Positions 16,406 through 25,707 of a stretch of 41,008 bases of DNA are shown piece after piece. Location of the stretch: NCBI GenBank assembly GCA_964455095.1, contig CAYVUV010000089.1:1-41008 (forward strand). The letters are read 5' to 3'. Position 1 is the stretch's first letter, and every line of letters begins with the position of its first letter. The position numbers and the translations under genes were made by a program. This DNA comes from CAYVUV01 sp964455095. Its GTDB lineage: Bacteria; Desulfobacterota; Binatia; HRBIN30; CADEER01. The notes under the pieces are model-generated. The model was not told the DNA's origin. It searched no databases and worked only from the letters and a program-made list of their open reading frames with translations.

Positions 16406-18796
16406 ATGGGACGGGCAAAGATTGCGTTGAGCATGTGGCTGGGGTTGGTCGTGGTCGGTGCGCTGGGGGTGCTCGTATTCCCGTCGTCAGGCGCGCAGGC
16501 GCAGCTCGTCTGCGCCGCCGATCCGACGCGCACGGTCTTCGCCGCCGGAAACGGACAAGCCGGCGGTGCCTGCCGTCAATTCGATGGTAATCAGGCGTCG
16601 TGCAACCAGGCTTTCCATCTCAGCGGCCCCAATGAGCTGGCGTCCTGCTACTACGACGCAGGCACAGAGGATTGTCGCGGCTGCGGCCCCAGCAACGAGG
16701 GCGACGGCAACTGCGTAAACACCTGCCGTCCGACGCCCGTCTGCACGGCTGATCCGACCCGCGTCTTCTCCGGCCCGCCGTACGGGGGCCAGAGCGGCGG
16801 CGCCTGCTCGGCGTTCGACGGCAACGAGACGGGCTGCAATCAGGCCTTTCACCTCGGCGGCGACGGGGTGGCGTCGTGCTACTACGACAGCGGCAGCGAC
16901 ACCTGTCGTGGCTGCGGATCGAGCAACGAAGGCGCTGGGAATTGCACCAATACCTGTCGCCCGTCCCCGACGTGCGCCGGGGCGCCGACGCGTGTTTTCT
17001 CCGGTCCGCCGTTCGGCGGCTCGCAAGGCGGCGCCTGCCACGCCTTCGACAACGACATCCCCGGATGCAACCAGGCGTTCGCCTTCGGCGACGTCGGCGC
17101 CGCATCGTGTTTCTATGATGCCACGGCCATGCGCTGTGAAGGCTGCGGCCGCAACAACCAGCGCGCTGGCGAATGCACCAACGTCTGCGCCGTGGCGCCG
17201 GGATGCGCGCAGGACCCCGGGCGCACCTTGTTCGCCGGCGGACCGGGTACGCGGGCCTGCCACCAGTTCGACGCCAACCCGGCTTCCTGTAACCTCGCCT
17301 ATCATCAAGGCGGCGATGGCGTGGTGTCGTCGTGCTACCCCAGCGTCAATTGCGAACCGTGCGGCGGCGAGGGCGAGGGCGGCGCCCACGCGCCCGGCGC
17401 TGGCGCGGCGGCGGGCGGTGGCGCTGGCATCAACCCACCCGGCGATGATCCGACCGACTTCTGCATCAACACCTGCGTCCCGGCCCCGCCCTGCACGCTC
17501 GACCCGACCCGCGTCTTCGTCGGCGGCCCCCACACGCACGCCTGCCGTCAGTTCGACGGCAACCCGACCGGTTGCGCCGGGGCATATGCCGCCAGCCCCA
17601 CCGGCCCGGTGAGCTGCTTCTACGACGCCCAGAATGCGACCTGCGAGGGTTGCGGCCCGAACAATGTGGGCGATGAATGCACCAACGCCTGCGCGCCGCC
17701 GCCGGCCTGCGTTGGCGCGCCCGGGCGGACGACCCTGGTCTACGGATCGGGTCAGCAGGGCGGCTCTTGCCAGCAATTCGACGGTAACCAGGCCTCCTGC
17801 GACCTGGCCTATCACATCAGCCAGGGCCAGCCCGCTTCCTGTTTCTTTGCCAACGACAGCTGCAACGGATGCGGGCTCAATCAGGAGAACCAGGGCAACT
17901 GCGTCAACGCCTGCCGCCCGACTCCGACGTGCGCCAGTGTACCGGCGCGCTCATTTGCCGGCGGCCCGGGAACGAGCCAGTGCGGACAGTTCGAGAGCAA
18001 CCAGTCGGCGTGCGAGCTCGCTTTCGCGGTCGATAACAACGGCCACATCACCTCCTGCCATTACGAAAGCGGGGACGGCTCGTGCCGCGAGTGCAGCCCC
18101 GAACCCGAAGCCGAGGGGTTGTGCCAGAACACCTGCGTCCCTCCCCCGCCATGCCTCGATTCTGCACGGACGGTCTTTGCGGGTCGGCCGGACAGCAACG
18201 GCTGCCAACGATTCGACAACGACCAGGCTGGCTGCGAGCAGGCGTACGTCGAAGACGAGGACTTCGGCGCCACCCCGTGTTGGTACGATGAGGGCGACGA
18301 CGAGTGCGAGGATTGCGATCCGGAGGACGTCAACGAAGGGCGTTGCACGAACACCTGCCAGAACATCATCTGCTCCAACCAGCCGTCGCGCACGACGTTC
18401 GGCGAGTGCGACGACTTCGACGGCGACGCCGCCGCCTGCGCCCAGGCGTTCCAGCTCGATGGCAACGGCAATCCGGTCTCGTGCCTGTCCATCCCGGTGT
18501 GCAACGGCTGCGGGTTGAACAATCAGGCCGACGGAGACTGCAGCAATACCTGCTTCGAAGGACCGGACGATCCGGACAGACCGACGACCGAGACCGCGCT
18601 CTGCGACGACGGTACGGACGACGACGGCGACACGCTGATCGATTGCGCCGATCCCGATTGTGTCAGCGCGCCAAACTGCATCGACCCGGCCCCGGCACCG
18701 GCGCTGTCGCCGCTCGGCCTGGCCGGCGGCCTCATCCTGCTGGGCGCGCTCGCCGCCTTCCAGCTCAACCGCCGCTCACGCCGGCGCACCATGTGA
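16406..18796 (+). CDS. Surface protein with nine eight-cysteine repeats and C-terminal anchor
   Basis: 796 residues from ATG 16406 (GGAGG five nt upstream; a GTG four codons earlier lies within the hairpin). Residues 1-32 are a signal peptide (ALSMWLGLVVVGALGVLVF, cut near AQA). Residues 36-716 are nine tandem units starting at Cys 36, 113, 190, 267, 363, 435, 509, 583 and 656. Each has exactly eight Cys, with a core of DPTRxxFxGG, CxxFDGN, CNxAF, SCYYD, CxGCGxxN and CxNTC. Unit 4 carries a Gly/Ala-rich insert. A different Asp-rich motif follows (LCDDGTDDDGDTLIDCADPDC). The tail is PALSPLGLA, a TM helix and RRSRRR, the architecture of CTERM-type sorting signals. The 72 Cys imply four disulfides per unit in an oxidising compartment. 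I do not recognise the repeat. It is convergent, by 16 nt, with the acyl-CoA synthetase. Confidence 0.85.
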   Translation: MGRAKIALSMWLGLVVVGALGVLVFPSSGAQAQLVCAADPTRTVFAAGNGQAGGACRQFDGNQASCNQAFHLSGPNELASCYYDAGTEDCRGCGPSNEGDGNCVNTCRPTPVCTADPTRVFSGPPYGGQSGGACSAFDGNETGCNQAFHLGGDGVASCYYDSGSDTCRGCGSSNEGAGNCTNTCRPSPTCAGAPTRVFSGPPFGGSQGGACHAFDNDIPGCNQAFAFGDVGAASCFYDATAMRCEGCGRNNQRAGECTNVCAVAPGCAQDPGRTLFAGGPGTRACHQFDANPASCNLAYHQGGDGVVSSCYPSVNCEPCGGEGEGGAHAPGAGAAAGGGAGINPPGDDPTDFCINTCVPAPPCTLDPTRVFVGGPHTHACRQFDGNPTGCAGAYAASPTGPVSCFYDAQNATCEGCGPNNVGDECTNACAPPPACVGAPGRTTLVYGSGQQGGSCQQFDGNQASCDLAYHISQGQPASCFFANDSCNGCGLNQENQGNCVNACRPTPTCASVPARSFAGGPGTSQCGQFESNQSACELAFAVDNNGHITSCHYESGDGSCRECSPEPEAEGLCQNTCVPPPPCLDSARTVFAGRPDSNGCQRFDNDQAGCEQAYVEDEDFGATPCWYDEGDDECEDCDPEDVNEGRCTNTCQNIICSNQPSRTTFGECDDFDGDAAACAQAFQLDGNGNPVSCLSIPVCNGCGLNNQADGDCSNTCFEGPDDPDRPTTETALCDDGTDDDGDTLIDCADPDCVSAPNCIDPAPAPALSPLGLAGGLILLGALAAFQLNRRSRRRTM
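16511..18553 (+). repeat. Nine tandem protein-coding repeats (eight-Cys unit)
   Basis: Units begin at 16511, 16742, 16973, 17204, 17492, 17708, 17930, 18152 and 18371. Lengths are about 77, 77, 77, 96, 72, 74, 74, 73 and 61 codons. The first three are exactly 231 nt each and the most alike, which points to more recent duplication at the 5' end; later units have diverged and become acidic. The Cys pattern is invariant while the rest drifts, so the array is under structural selection. Confidence 0.8.
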
Positions 18797-18812
18797 AGCG
18801 CACGCGCGAGCC

Positions 18813-20357
18813 TCAGGGCACTTCGCCGGTGTAGCGAGCAACCAGCTCGTGCTTGCGAACCTTGCCCTGCGGCTCGCGCGGCAGCCGCGCGACGAGCTCG
18901 ACGCGGCGCGGGCATTTGTAGTGCGCCAGATCGCGGCGGGCGAAGGCGATCAACTCGGCGGCGCCGACCGTTGCGCCGGGCCGCAGCTCGACGACGGCGA
19001 GCACTGACTTGCCCATCTCGGCGTCGGGCACGCCGATGACCGCCACGTCGGCGACCTGCGGATGCGCGCTCAGCACGCTCTCCACCTCGGCCGGGTAGAC
19101 GTTGGCGCCGCCGGTGATGATCAGGTCGGTGCGCCGGTCGGCGATGAAGAGGTATCCGTCGGTGTCCAACGAACCGAGGTCGCCGGCGGTGAAGAAGCCG
19201 TCGCGAAAGGCGGCGCGATTCTTCTCTTCGGCGCGGCGATACTTGAAATCCATGCGCGGGGCGCGGACGTAGACCAGCCCGACCTCGCCCGGTGCGCAGG
19301 CGCGACCGTCTTCATCGAGAATGCGCACCTCGTGTCCCGGCCACGGCCGGCCGACGCTGCCCGGCTTGCGCAGCCACTCGGCCGCGGTGATCATGCTGAC
19401 GCCGCTCTCCGAGGCGCCGTAGAATTCGGTCACCACACCGGGCGGAAAGACGTCCATGATGCCGCGCTTGACCGCCGTCGGACACGGCGCCGCGGAGTGC
19501 ATGATCAGGCGCAGCGACGACAGATCGTGGCGGCGGCGCTCGGCTTCGTCGAGCTGCAGGATGCGCGCGAAGTGCGTCGGTACCATGAAGCTGCTGGTCA
19601 CCCGGTGGCGCGCAATCAGCTCGAGCGCCGCCGCGGCCTCGAAGCGCGGCATGAGCACCACGGTCGCGCCGATCAGCAGGTGCACCTGTCCGTAGCTCGC
19701 CGGCCCGGTGTGGTAGAGCGGGCCGGCGACGAGGTGCACGTCGCTCGGCCGAAAGCCCCACAGCTGCGCGATGCCGAGCAGCGACACGTGAGCGGTGGCC
19801 GGATCCATGGCGCGCTCGATGCCCTTTGGCCGCCCGGTCGTGCCCGAGGTGTAGATCAGCACGTTGTAACCGCCGCCGGTGAAGGCGGCGGCAGGCTCGT
19901 CGGCAGACTCGGCCGCCAGCGCCGTCTCGTACGACTCGCCGCGCCATGGCGCGGCGTCCCCCGTCACCCACAGCGCGGGGCCGGGCCATGCCGGGTCGGA
20001 AACGGCGCGCTCGATCTCGTCGCGCAGGTCGGCGTCGGCGACCACGACCTTGGCACCGGAGTCGGCCACCATGTAGGCGATCTCCGGTCCCTTCAATCGA
20101 TAGCCGATCGGCACCAGCAGTGCGCCGAGCTTGCCCGCGGCGTTGAGCAGCTCGAACCACTCCATGCGATTGTGCAGCGCGGCGCCGACCGCGTCGCCGG
20201 CGCCGATGCCGGCGCGCCGCAGCGCCCGCGCCAGGCGGTTGACCCGCGCGTTGAGCGCGCCGTAGGTCAGCACCTGCCCGTCCAGCACCAGCGCCGGCTT
20301 GTCCGCCGCCGTACGCGCGTGATGCGCCAGCCCGACCGGGCTCGGCTCGCTCGTCAT
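18813..20357 (-). CDS. AMP-dependent acyl-CoA synthetase (ANL superfamily)
   Basis: 514-residue enzyme activating a carboxylic acid to its acyl-CoA through an acyl-AMP. P-loop-like motif YTSGTTGRPKG (169-179), A5 motif EFYGASESG, A7/A8 GDLGSLDTDGYLFIADRRTDLIITGG, and A10 lysine in PQGKVRKHEL near the C-terminus. ATG 20357 is preceded by AAGGAGG eight nt upstream; a longer frame adds 19 residues without support. No signal peptide, so cytoplasmic. It resembles FadD-type long/medium-chain or short-chain ligases; substrate cannot be told. It is single on the minus strand and divergent from the next gene. Confidence 0.92.
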   Translation of the reverse strand: MTSEPSPVGLAHHARTAADKPALVLDGQVLTYGALNARVNRLARALRRAGIGAGDAVGAALHNRMEWFELLNAAGKLGALLVPIGYRLKGPEIAYMVADSGAKVVVADADLRDEIERAVSDPAWPGPALWVTGDAAPWRGESYETALAAESADEPAAAFTGGGYNVLIYTSGTTGRPKGIERAMDPATAHVSLLGIAQLWGFRPSDVHLVAGPLYHTGPASYGQVHLLIGATVVLMPRFEAAAALELIARHRVTSSFMVPTHFARILQLDEAERRRHDLSSLRLIMHSAAPCPTAVKRGIMDVFPPGVVTEFYGASESGVSMITAAEWLRKPGSVGRPWPGHEVRILDEDGRACAPGEVGLVYVRAPRMDFKYRRAEEKNRAAFRDGFFTAGDLGSLDTDGYLFIADRRTDLIITGGANVYPAEVESVLSAHPQVADVAVIGVPDAEMGKSVLAVVELRPGATVGAAELIAFARRDLAHYKCPRRVELVARLPREPQGKVRKHELVARYTGEVP

Positions 20358-20425
20358 CGCTGCTCCTCCTTCGAGTCGTGCGGCTCCGATACTCGATCCG
20401 CGCCCGCTTGCCAACGCGCCGCGGT

Positions 20426-20454
20426 TTGACAGCGGCGCCGGGCCCGTGTACGCC
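20426..20454 (+). promoter_or_regulatory. Putative promoter of the membrane gene at 20477
   Basis: TTGACA (20426-20431), a 17-nt spacer and TACGCC (20449-20454, only the first two bases match a -10). It lies in the divergent gap, and transcription would begin about 15 nt before ATG 20477. The -35 is perfect, but the -10 is weak. Confidence 0.35.
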
Positions 20455-20476
20455 GCGCCGCGTGGCGCTCGGGCCG

Positions 20477-21577
20477 ATGCACCCGGATGGGACGCGGCGC
20501 GCCGCGACCTCGCCGGCGGCCGTGGCGGCAGTCGTGGCCGCCTTCTACGCCGCCTTCACGCTCGTCGCGCTGGCACTACACGGCTGGAACCCGCTGTGGT
20601 TTCTCTGGCTCGGCGAGCGCTTCGCAGCGCTTCAACCCGGCGGCTCCACCGGCTACGATGGCCAGTTCTTCTACTACATCGCGCGCGACGGGTGGGCGGC
20701 GGTGCCGCACCTCGACAACGCGCCCTATCGCATGCAGCGCATCGGGTTGCCGTTGCTGGCGCGGTTGCTGGCTTGGGGACACGCGAACCGCCTGCCGTGG
20801 GCCATCGTCGCCATCAACTTCAGCGCCATCACCGCCACCGCGCTCGCGCTGGCCGCCTGGCTGCGCCGCCAGGGCCTGTCGCCGTGGTACGGGCTCGGAT
20901 ACGCGCTGTACGCCGGCGTCTTTCTCGCCTACTCGCGCGCGCTGTGCGAACCGCTGGCGATGGCGTTTGCGACCGGCGCCGTGCTGTGTTGGCTGGGCGA
21001 GCGCTTATACCCGGCGGTGCTGTTGCTCGCCGCGGCCATTCTGACGAAGGAGATCGCCGCCTTGTTCGCCGCCGGCATCGCCGCGGCCGAGCTCGTGCGC
21101 CGGCGTCCGGCGCGCGCCGCGCTGGCGCTGGCGGCGCTGCTGCCGTTTGCGCTCTGGCGCTGGTATCTCGCCGCGGCGTTGGGTGGCCCGGCGTTCGAGG
21201 TGGCGCGCGCCCTCACGCACTGGCCGCTGCTCGGCATTCTGCCGCACCTCAGCGCCGAACCTGGCCGACTGTCGGCGCTGCTCTTCGTCGGCTTGCCCGC
21301 CCTCGCGCTGCTGCCGGTCGCACTCTGGCACCTGGCGCGCGCGCCGCGCGCATTCCCGGCGTGGCTGCTCGTCCTGCACTGCGCGGCGGTGGTGCTGTTT
21401 CCGCCGCAGGTCTTCGACCACATCATGGCCGCCGGCCGCAACGCCGCCGGGCTCGTCATCTCCGCGCTGCTGCTGTTTCCGCTCGCGCCGCCGCGCGGGC
21501 GCACACTGTTGATGCTGTGCTGGCTGACGCCGACGCTGATCTGGCTCGCCCCGGTGCTGTACTGGGCGCCCTGGTAG
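20477..21577 (+). CDS. Polytopic membrane protein, glycosyltransferase-like
   Basis: 366 residues with about 8-9 hydrophobic segments. After the first TM (AAVVAAFYAAFTLVALAL) comes an extracytoplasmic loop with TGYDGQFFYYIARDG and NAPYRMQRIGLPLLARLLAWG. The YDGQFYY and YR-R-xxLP motifs are those of polyprenyl-sugar-dependent GT-C membrane proteins linked to surface polymers. Assignment rests on these motifs and topology only. ATG 20477 is chosen because homology starts after it and the upstream in-frame region overlaps the divergent gene's leader. No strong ribosome-binding site. It precedes the ferric-reductase-like gene by 72 nt and may share its transcript. Confidence 0.7.
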   Translation: MHPDGTRRAATSPAAVAAVVAAFYAAFTLVALALHGWNPLWFLWLGERFAALQPGGSTGYDGQFFYYIARDGWAAVPHLDNAPYRMQRIGLPLLARLLAWGHANRLPWAIVAINFSAITATALALAAWLRRQGLSPWYGLGYALYAGVFLAYSRALCEPLAMAFATGAVLCWLGERLYPAVLLLAAAILTKEIAALFAAGIAAAELVRRRPARAALALAALLPFALWRWYLAAALGGPAFEVARALTHWPLLGILPHLSAEPGRLSALLFVGLPALALLPVALWHLARAPRAFPAWLLVLHCAAVVLFPPQVFDHIMAAGRNAAGLVISALLLFPLAPPRGRTLLMLCWLTPTLIWLAPVLYWAPW

Positions 21578-21622
21578 GCGACGAGCGTCGAATTTCCCCC
21601 CGCGCGCCGGGCTCGAAAATTC

Positions 21623-21648
21623 GCGCCGATCTCGGTATGGATCGGCGC
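21623..21648 (+). promoter_or_regulatory. 9-bp hairpin abutting a start codon
   Basis: GCGCCGATC (21623-21631) and GATCGGCGC (21640-21648) are perfect complements around an 8-nt loop. The stem ends one nt before ATG 21650, and no Shine-Dalgarno sequence is present. The initiation region of the next gene would be structured. It could equally end transcripts of the preceding gene. Confidence 0.5.
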
Positions 21649-21649
21649 A

Positions 21650-22276
21650 ATGGCGCAGTTGGGAGCGAAGACCGCGTCGACTCGCCGCTCGGCCTCTCTC
21701 GCCGGGTGGCCGATCGTTGGGTGGTCTGCCTTGATCGTCGTGTCCCTCAGCGCGGCGATTCTCGCCGCGCTCGGGACCGGCGAGGCCGGCATTCGCGCCG
21801 TGACGCGCACCACGGCGCAGACCTCGCTGGTGCTGTTCCTCTGCGCCTTCACCGCCTCGGCACTGCGCCGGCTGTGGCCGGCGCCCGCCACGCGCTGGCT
21901 GCTCGCCAACCGGCGCTACCTGGGCGTCTCGTTCGCCGTTTCGCACTTCGTGCACCTGCTGTCCATCATCGCCCTGGTGAAGACCGTGCCCGACTTCGAG
22001 ATCACGCTGACGACGCTGATCTTCGGCGGCGGCGCCTATGTCTTCATCGCCGCCATGACCGCCACCTCGTTCGACCGCAGCGCCGCCTGGATCGGCCCGC
22101 GTGCCTGGCGCATCCTCCACACCGTCGGCGCCTACGATATCTGGCTCATCTTCGCCATCAGCTACGTGCCGCGCGCGTTCGTGCAGTCCCCCGCCTACGC
22201 GCTGCCTACGGCCCTGTTGCTCGCCGCGCTGGGCGTGCGCGTTGCCGCGCGCCGGCGCAGCCGTCGCCCCGCATGA
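21650..22276 (+). CDS. Ferric reductase-like transmembrane protein
   Basis: 208 residues with five to six TM segments and a basic C-terminus (RRRSRRPA). RRYLGVSFAVSHFVHLLSII and RAWRILHTVGAYDIWLIFAISY match the heme-b His-bearing helices of the ferric-reductase/MsrQ (YedZ) fold. The paired His in SHFVH and LHTVG are the candidate heme ligands. No FAD/NAD domain follows, so it may be an MsrQ-like membrane subunit. A catalytic MsrP partner is not in the window. ATG 21650 lies directly after a hairpin; no better start was found. Its stop overlaps the next ATG by 4 nt (ATGA). Confidence 0.75.
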   Translation: MAQLGAKTASTRRSASLAGWPIVGWSALIVVSLSAAILAALGTGEAGIRAVTRTTAQTSLVLFLCAFTASALRRLWPAPATRWLLANRRYLGVSFAVSHFVHLLSIIALVKTVPDFEITLTTLIFGGGAYVFIAAMTATSFDRSAAWIGPRAWRILHTVGAYDIWLIFAISYVPRAFVQSPAYALPTALLLAALGVRVAARRRSRRPA

Positions 22277-22878
22277 CAACACCGCCAACGCTCGAGTTCT
22301 GGTTCGAGTTCGCCAGCACCTACTCGTATCTCGCCGCCGCGCGCATTGCCGATGTCGCCGCGGCGGCGGGTGTCGTGGTCGAGTGGAAGCCGTTTCTGCT
22401 CGGGCCGATCTTCAAAAGCCAGGGGTGGAACGACTCGCCGTTCAACATCTACCCGGTCAAGGGCCGCTACATGTGGCGCGACATGGCACGCCTGTGCGCA
22501 CGCTACGACCTGCCGATGCGGCAGCCGACCCGGTTTCCGCGCAACGGCTTGCTCGCCGCGCGCGTCGCCTGCCTCGGCGCCGCCGCGCCGTGGGGGCCAG
22601 CGTTCGTCCGCGCCGTGTACCGCGCCAACTTCGCCGAGGACCGCGACATCTCAGACGCCAAGGTCATCGAGGCGCTGCTCGACGGGCTCGGTCAGCCAGG
22701 TGCGCAACTCATCGAGCGGGCGCAGACACCCGAGGCGAAGGACGCGCTGCGCCGGCACAGCGAGGAGGCGGAGCGGCTCGGCATCTTCGGCGCCCCGTCG
22801 TTCGTCGTCGGCGGCGAGCTGTTCTGGGGCAACGACCGGCTCGACGACGCGGTGGCCTGGGCCGTCAGCCGCCGCTGA
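22273..22878 (+). CDS. DsbA-family oxidoreductase, 2-hydroxychromene-2-carboxylate isomerase-like
   Basis: 201 residues with a thioredoxin/GST-kappa fold. The N-terminus LEFWFEFASTYSYLAAARI has Ser/Thr where DsbA has CxxC, as in HCCA isomerases. RFPRNGLLAARVAC and the C-terminal GIFGAPSFVVGGELFWGNDRLDD are strongly conserved in that family. HCCA isomerases act in naphthalene-type catabolism, but most genomic members have unknown glutathione-linked roles. No other aromatic-degradation gene is near. The ATG overlaps the preceding stop (ATGA). The 3' end overlaps the convergent NTF2-like gene by 14 nt. Confidence 0.9.
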   Translation: MTTPPTLEFWFEFASTYSYLAAARIADVAAAAGVVVEWKPFLLGPIFKSQGWNDSPFNIYPVKGRYMWRDMARLCARYDLPMRQPTRFPRNGLLAARVACLGAAAPWGPAFVRAVYRANFAEDRDISDAKVIEALLDGLGQPGAQLIERAQTPEAKDALRRHSEEAERLGIFGAPSFVVGGELFWGNDRLDDAVAWAVSRR

Positions 22879-23353
22879 CCAGACGCAGGCTGGACGTCTC
22901 GCTGCGCCGCCACTCCTCGTGGAAGAGGTAGCGGTAGCCGATCGAAGCGATCTTCCAGGCGCCACCGAGCTTGGCGTAGGTGTCCTCATAATACGCCGCG
23001 ATACGCACGCCGCGGTCCTGCGCCTCGTTGAACATGTAGTTGTACAGCCCCCAGGTGCCGCGCGCCGTCGCCCCGCCCGTCAGCGCGATTTCCGGGTGGT
23101 GGCCATGGTGGACGGTCACCGAGCCGCGCTCGCGCGCCAGCGCCTCGCGCAGGAAGCCGATAATCGCCGCAGCGCCCTGGAAAGCGTATTTGCCCTCCCC
23201 GTAGCTGGCCCTGGCGTCGGGGGCGAAGCAGGCGGCCAGCTCGTCCCACTGCTTCAGATCGAGGTGGCGCCAGTAGCGGTACTTGAGCTGCTTGATCGCC
23301 TCGACGTCCTCGATCGCCGTGATCCGCCGCTCCAACTCGCTGAGATCTGCCAT
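22865..23353 (-). CDS. NTF2/SnoaL-like domain protein
   Basis: 162 residues with the start pattern of polyketide-cyclase/SnoaL-like proteins: IEDVEAIKQLKYRYWRHLDLKQWDELAACFAPDARASYG, with the conserved Tyr, Trp, Phe and Asp. It continues with strands VTVHHGHHPEIAL and WGLYNYMFNEAQDRGVRIAAYYEDTYAKLGGAWKIASIGYRYLFHEEW. A cone-shaped pocket is expected; members are isomerases, dehydratases or ligand binders. No signal peptide. ATG 23353 has GGAGGGAG a few nt upstream. It stands alone and overlaps the preceding gene tail to tail. Confidence 0.88.
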   Translation of the reverse strand: MADLSELERRITAIEDVEAIKQLKYRYWRHLDLKQWDELAACFAPDARASYGEGKYAFQGAAAIIGFLREALARERGSVTVHHGHHPEIALTGGATARGTWGLYNYMFNEAQDRGVRIAAYYEDTYAKLGGAWKIASIGYRYLFHEEWRRSETSSLRLVSGG

Positions 23354-23550
23354 CGCTCCCTCCTGAGTGCCCGCGCCATACGAGCGCCACCTTAGTACCG
23401 GTACCCACCTCCGATGGTCAACGCGTCCCCGCGCGGGCCCGACCAGCCGGGCGCGGCTCTCGACTTTGCCGGTCGCAGCTGCTACCTAGAACGTGTTTAT
23501 TGTCGCGTCCCACCTTGCAGCCGCAACTTGAGTCCGCCGCAATAAATTCT

Positions 23551-23575
23551 CCGTCGCGAAAATGGTTCGCGGCGG
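23551..23575 (+). promoter_or_regulatory. 10-bp leader hairpin of the DEAD-box helicase gene
   Basis: CCGTCGCGAA (23551-23560) pairs with TTCGCGGCGG (23566-23575) over a 5-nt loop, with one T-G wobble. It lies 65 nt before the start in a 287-nt gap. Long structured leaders are common on cold-induced helicase genes; that role is inference. A poorly spaced TTGCCG (23466) and TAGAAC (23487) were the only promoter-like hexamers seen. Confidence 0.5.
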
Positions 23576-23640
23576 CGGGCTTTGCGGTCGGCGCGCCTCC
23601 CGTAGGCAATGGGCGCTACAATTTCTTGAAGGAAGGGCAT

Positions 23641-24885
<1,245 letters not shown>

Positions 24886-25202
24886 GTCGTGGTCGCCGAT
24901 CGCGGCGGCCTACCGCGTGCGATCCAAGCAGGGCGGTTTGCAGTTTCTTACCGAGGCCGAGCTCGACGAGGTGCCCCTGCACCCGTCCGCCCACCTCGGC
25001 AAGTACTGGTCGCGCTGCCGGGCTGCCGGCTGCGGGGCGCCGCTGACACAGGATCTGCCCATCTGCCCACGTTGCAACGAGCCGACCTGTTCGTGCGGGC
25101 GCTGCGCCTGCGGAACGCGTTCGGCCACGGCAGGCGCGGCGGCGACTCGAACCAGAGCGCCGCGCAAGAAAGCCGCGCCGCGGCCAGGGTGATCGGACGG
25201 AA

Positions 25203-25263
25203 GACCGGCCGGCCGCAGGGGCCGGTCGCGGGTCAACTGCCACAACCGGTCGCCTCGGCGACC
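25203..25263 (+). promoter_or_regulatory. Two leader hairpins of the second RRM gene
   Basis: GACCGGCC (25203-25210) pairs with GGCCGGTC (25220-25227). GGTCGC (25248-25253) pairs with GCGACC (25258-25263) around CTCG. The second ends nine nt before AAGGAG (25273-25278). They lie in the 94-nt gap after the Cys-rich gene and could be processing, attenuation or autoregulation sites. Confidence 0.5.
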
Positions 25264-25286
25264 CTTCGACCTAAGGAGTAGTGGAG

Positions 25287-25640
25287 ATGGGAAAGAAGCT
25301 CTACGTCGGCAATCTGTCCTTCGACGTCACCAGCGAGGAGCTGCAGGCGCTGTTCGCGCAGGCGGGGACCTGTGAATCGGCCAACGTCATCACCGATCGC
25401 GGCACCGGGCAGTCGCGGGGCTTCGGCTTCGTCGAGATGAGCTCGAACGCCGAGGCGCAGCAGGCGATCTCGCAGTTCGACGGCCAGGAGCTCAAGGGCC
25501 GCGCCCTGCGCGTCAACGAGGCCCAGGATCGCGACAGCGGTGGTGGCGGCGGCGGCGGCCGTGGCCGTGGCGGCGGCGGTGGTGGTCGCGGCGGTGGCGG
25601 TGGCGGCGGTGGTGGCGGCGGCGGCTGGAATCGCCGCTAG
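25287..25640 (+). CDS. Glycine-rich RRM RNA-binding protein
   Basis: 117 residues with one RRM: RNP-2 KLYVGNLSF at the start and RNP-1 SRGFGFVEM near residues 48-56. The C-terminal ~35 residues are almost only Gly with Arg (GGGGGRGRGGGGGGRGGG). This matches bacterial glycine-rich RNA-binding proteins, which bind single-stranded RNA or DNA and are often cold-induced. ATG 25287 lies eight nt after AAGGAG; a GTG two codons upstream is only 2 nt from it. Its RRM is related to that at 5030, but the tail differs. Last gene of the helicase/Cys-rich/RRM cluster, followed by a strong hairpin. Confidence 0.93.
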   Translation: MGKKLYVGNLSFDVTSEELQALFAQAGTCESANVITDRGTGQSRGFGFVEMSSNAEAQQAISQFDGQELKGRALRVNEAQDRDSGGGGGGGRGRGGGGGGRGGGGGGGGGGGGWNRR

Positions 25641-25671
25641 TCGACCCATTTCTCATTGCGGCGGCACCAGT

Positions 25672-25707
25672 CGGGGCAGCCAGGCCTGAAGCAGGCGGGC
25701 TGCCCCG
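25672..25707 (+). terminator. Strong stem-loop ending the RNP cluster
   Basis: CGGGGCAGCC (25672-25681) pairs perfectly with GGCTGCCCCG (25698-25707). Inside, GCCTG (25684-25688) pairs with CAGGC (25692-25696) around AAG. A bipartite 10+5 bp hairpin 32 nt after the RRM stop, without a T-run. Terminator or mRNA 3'-end stabiliser. Confidence 0.55.

Noticed and set aside
16511..18553. CRISPR-like or satellite array
   Set aside because: The periodicity is about 220-230 nt, in frame throughout, and conserved at the protein rather than DNA level.
25540..25632. GGC/GGT repeat tract that looks like a simple repeat
   Set aside because: It encodes the Gly-rich tail of the RRM protein, a normal feature of that family.
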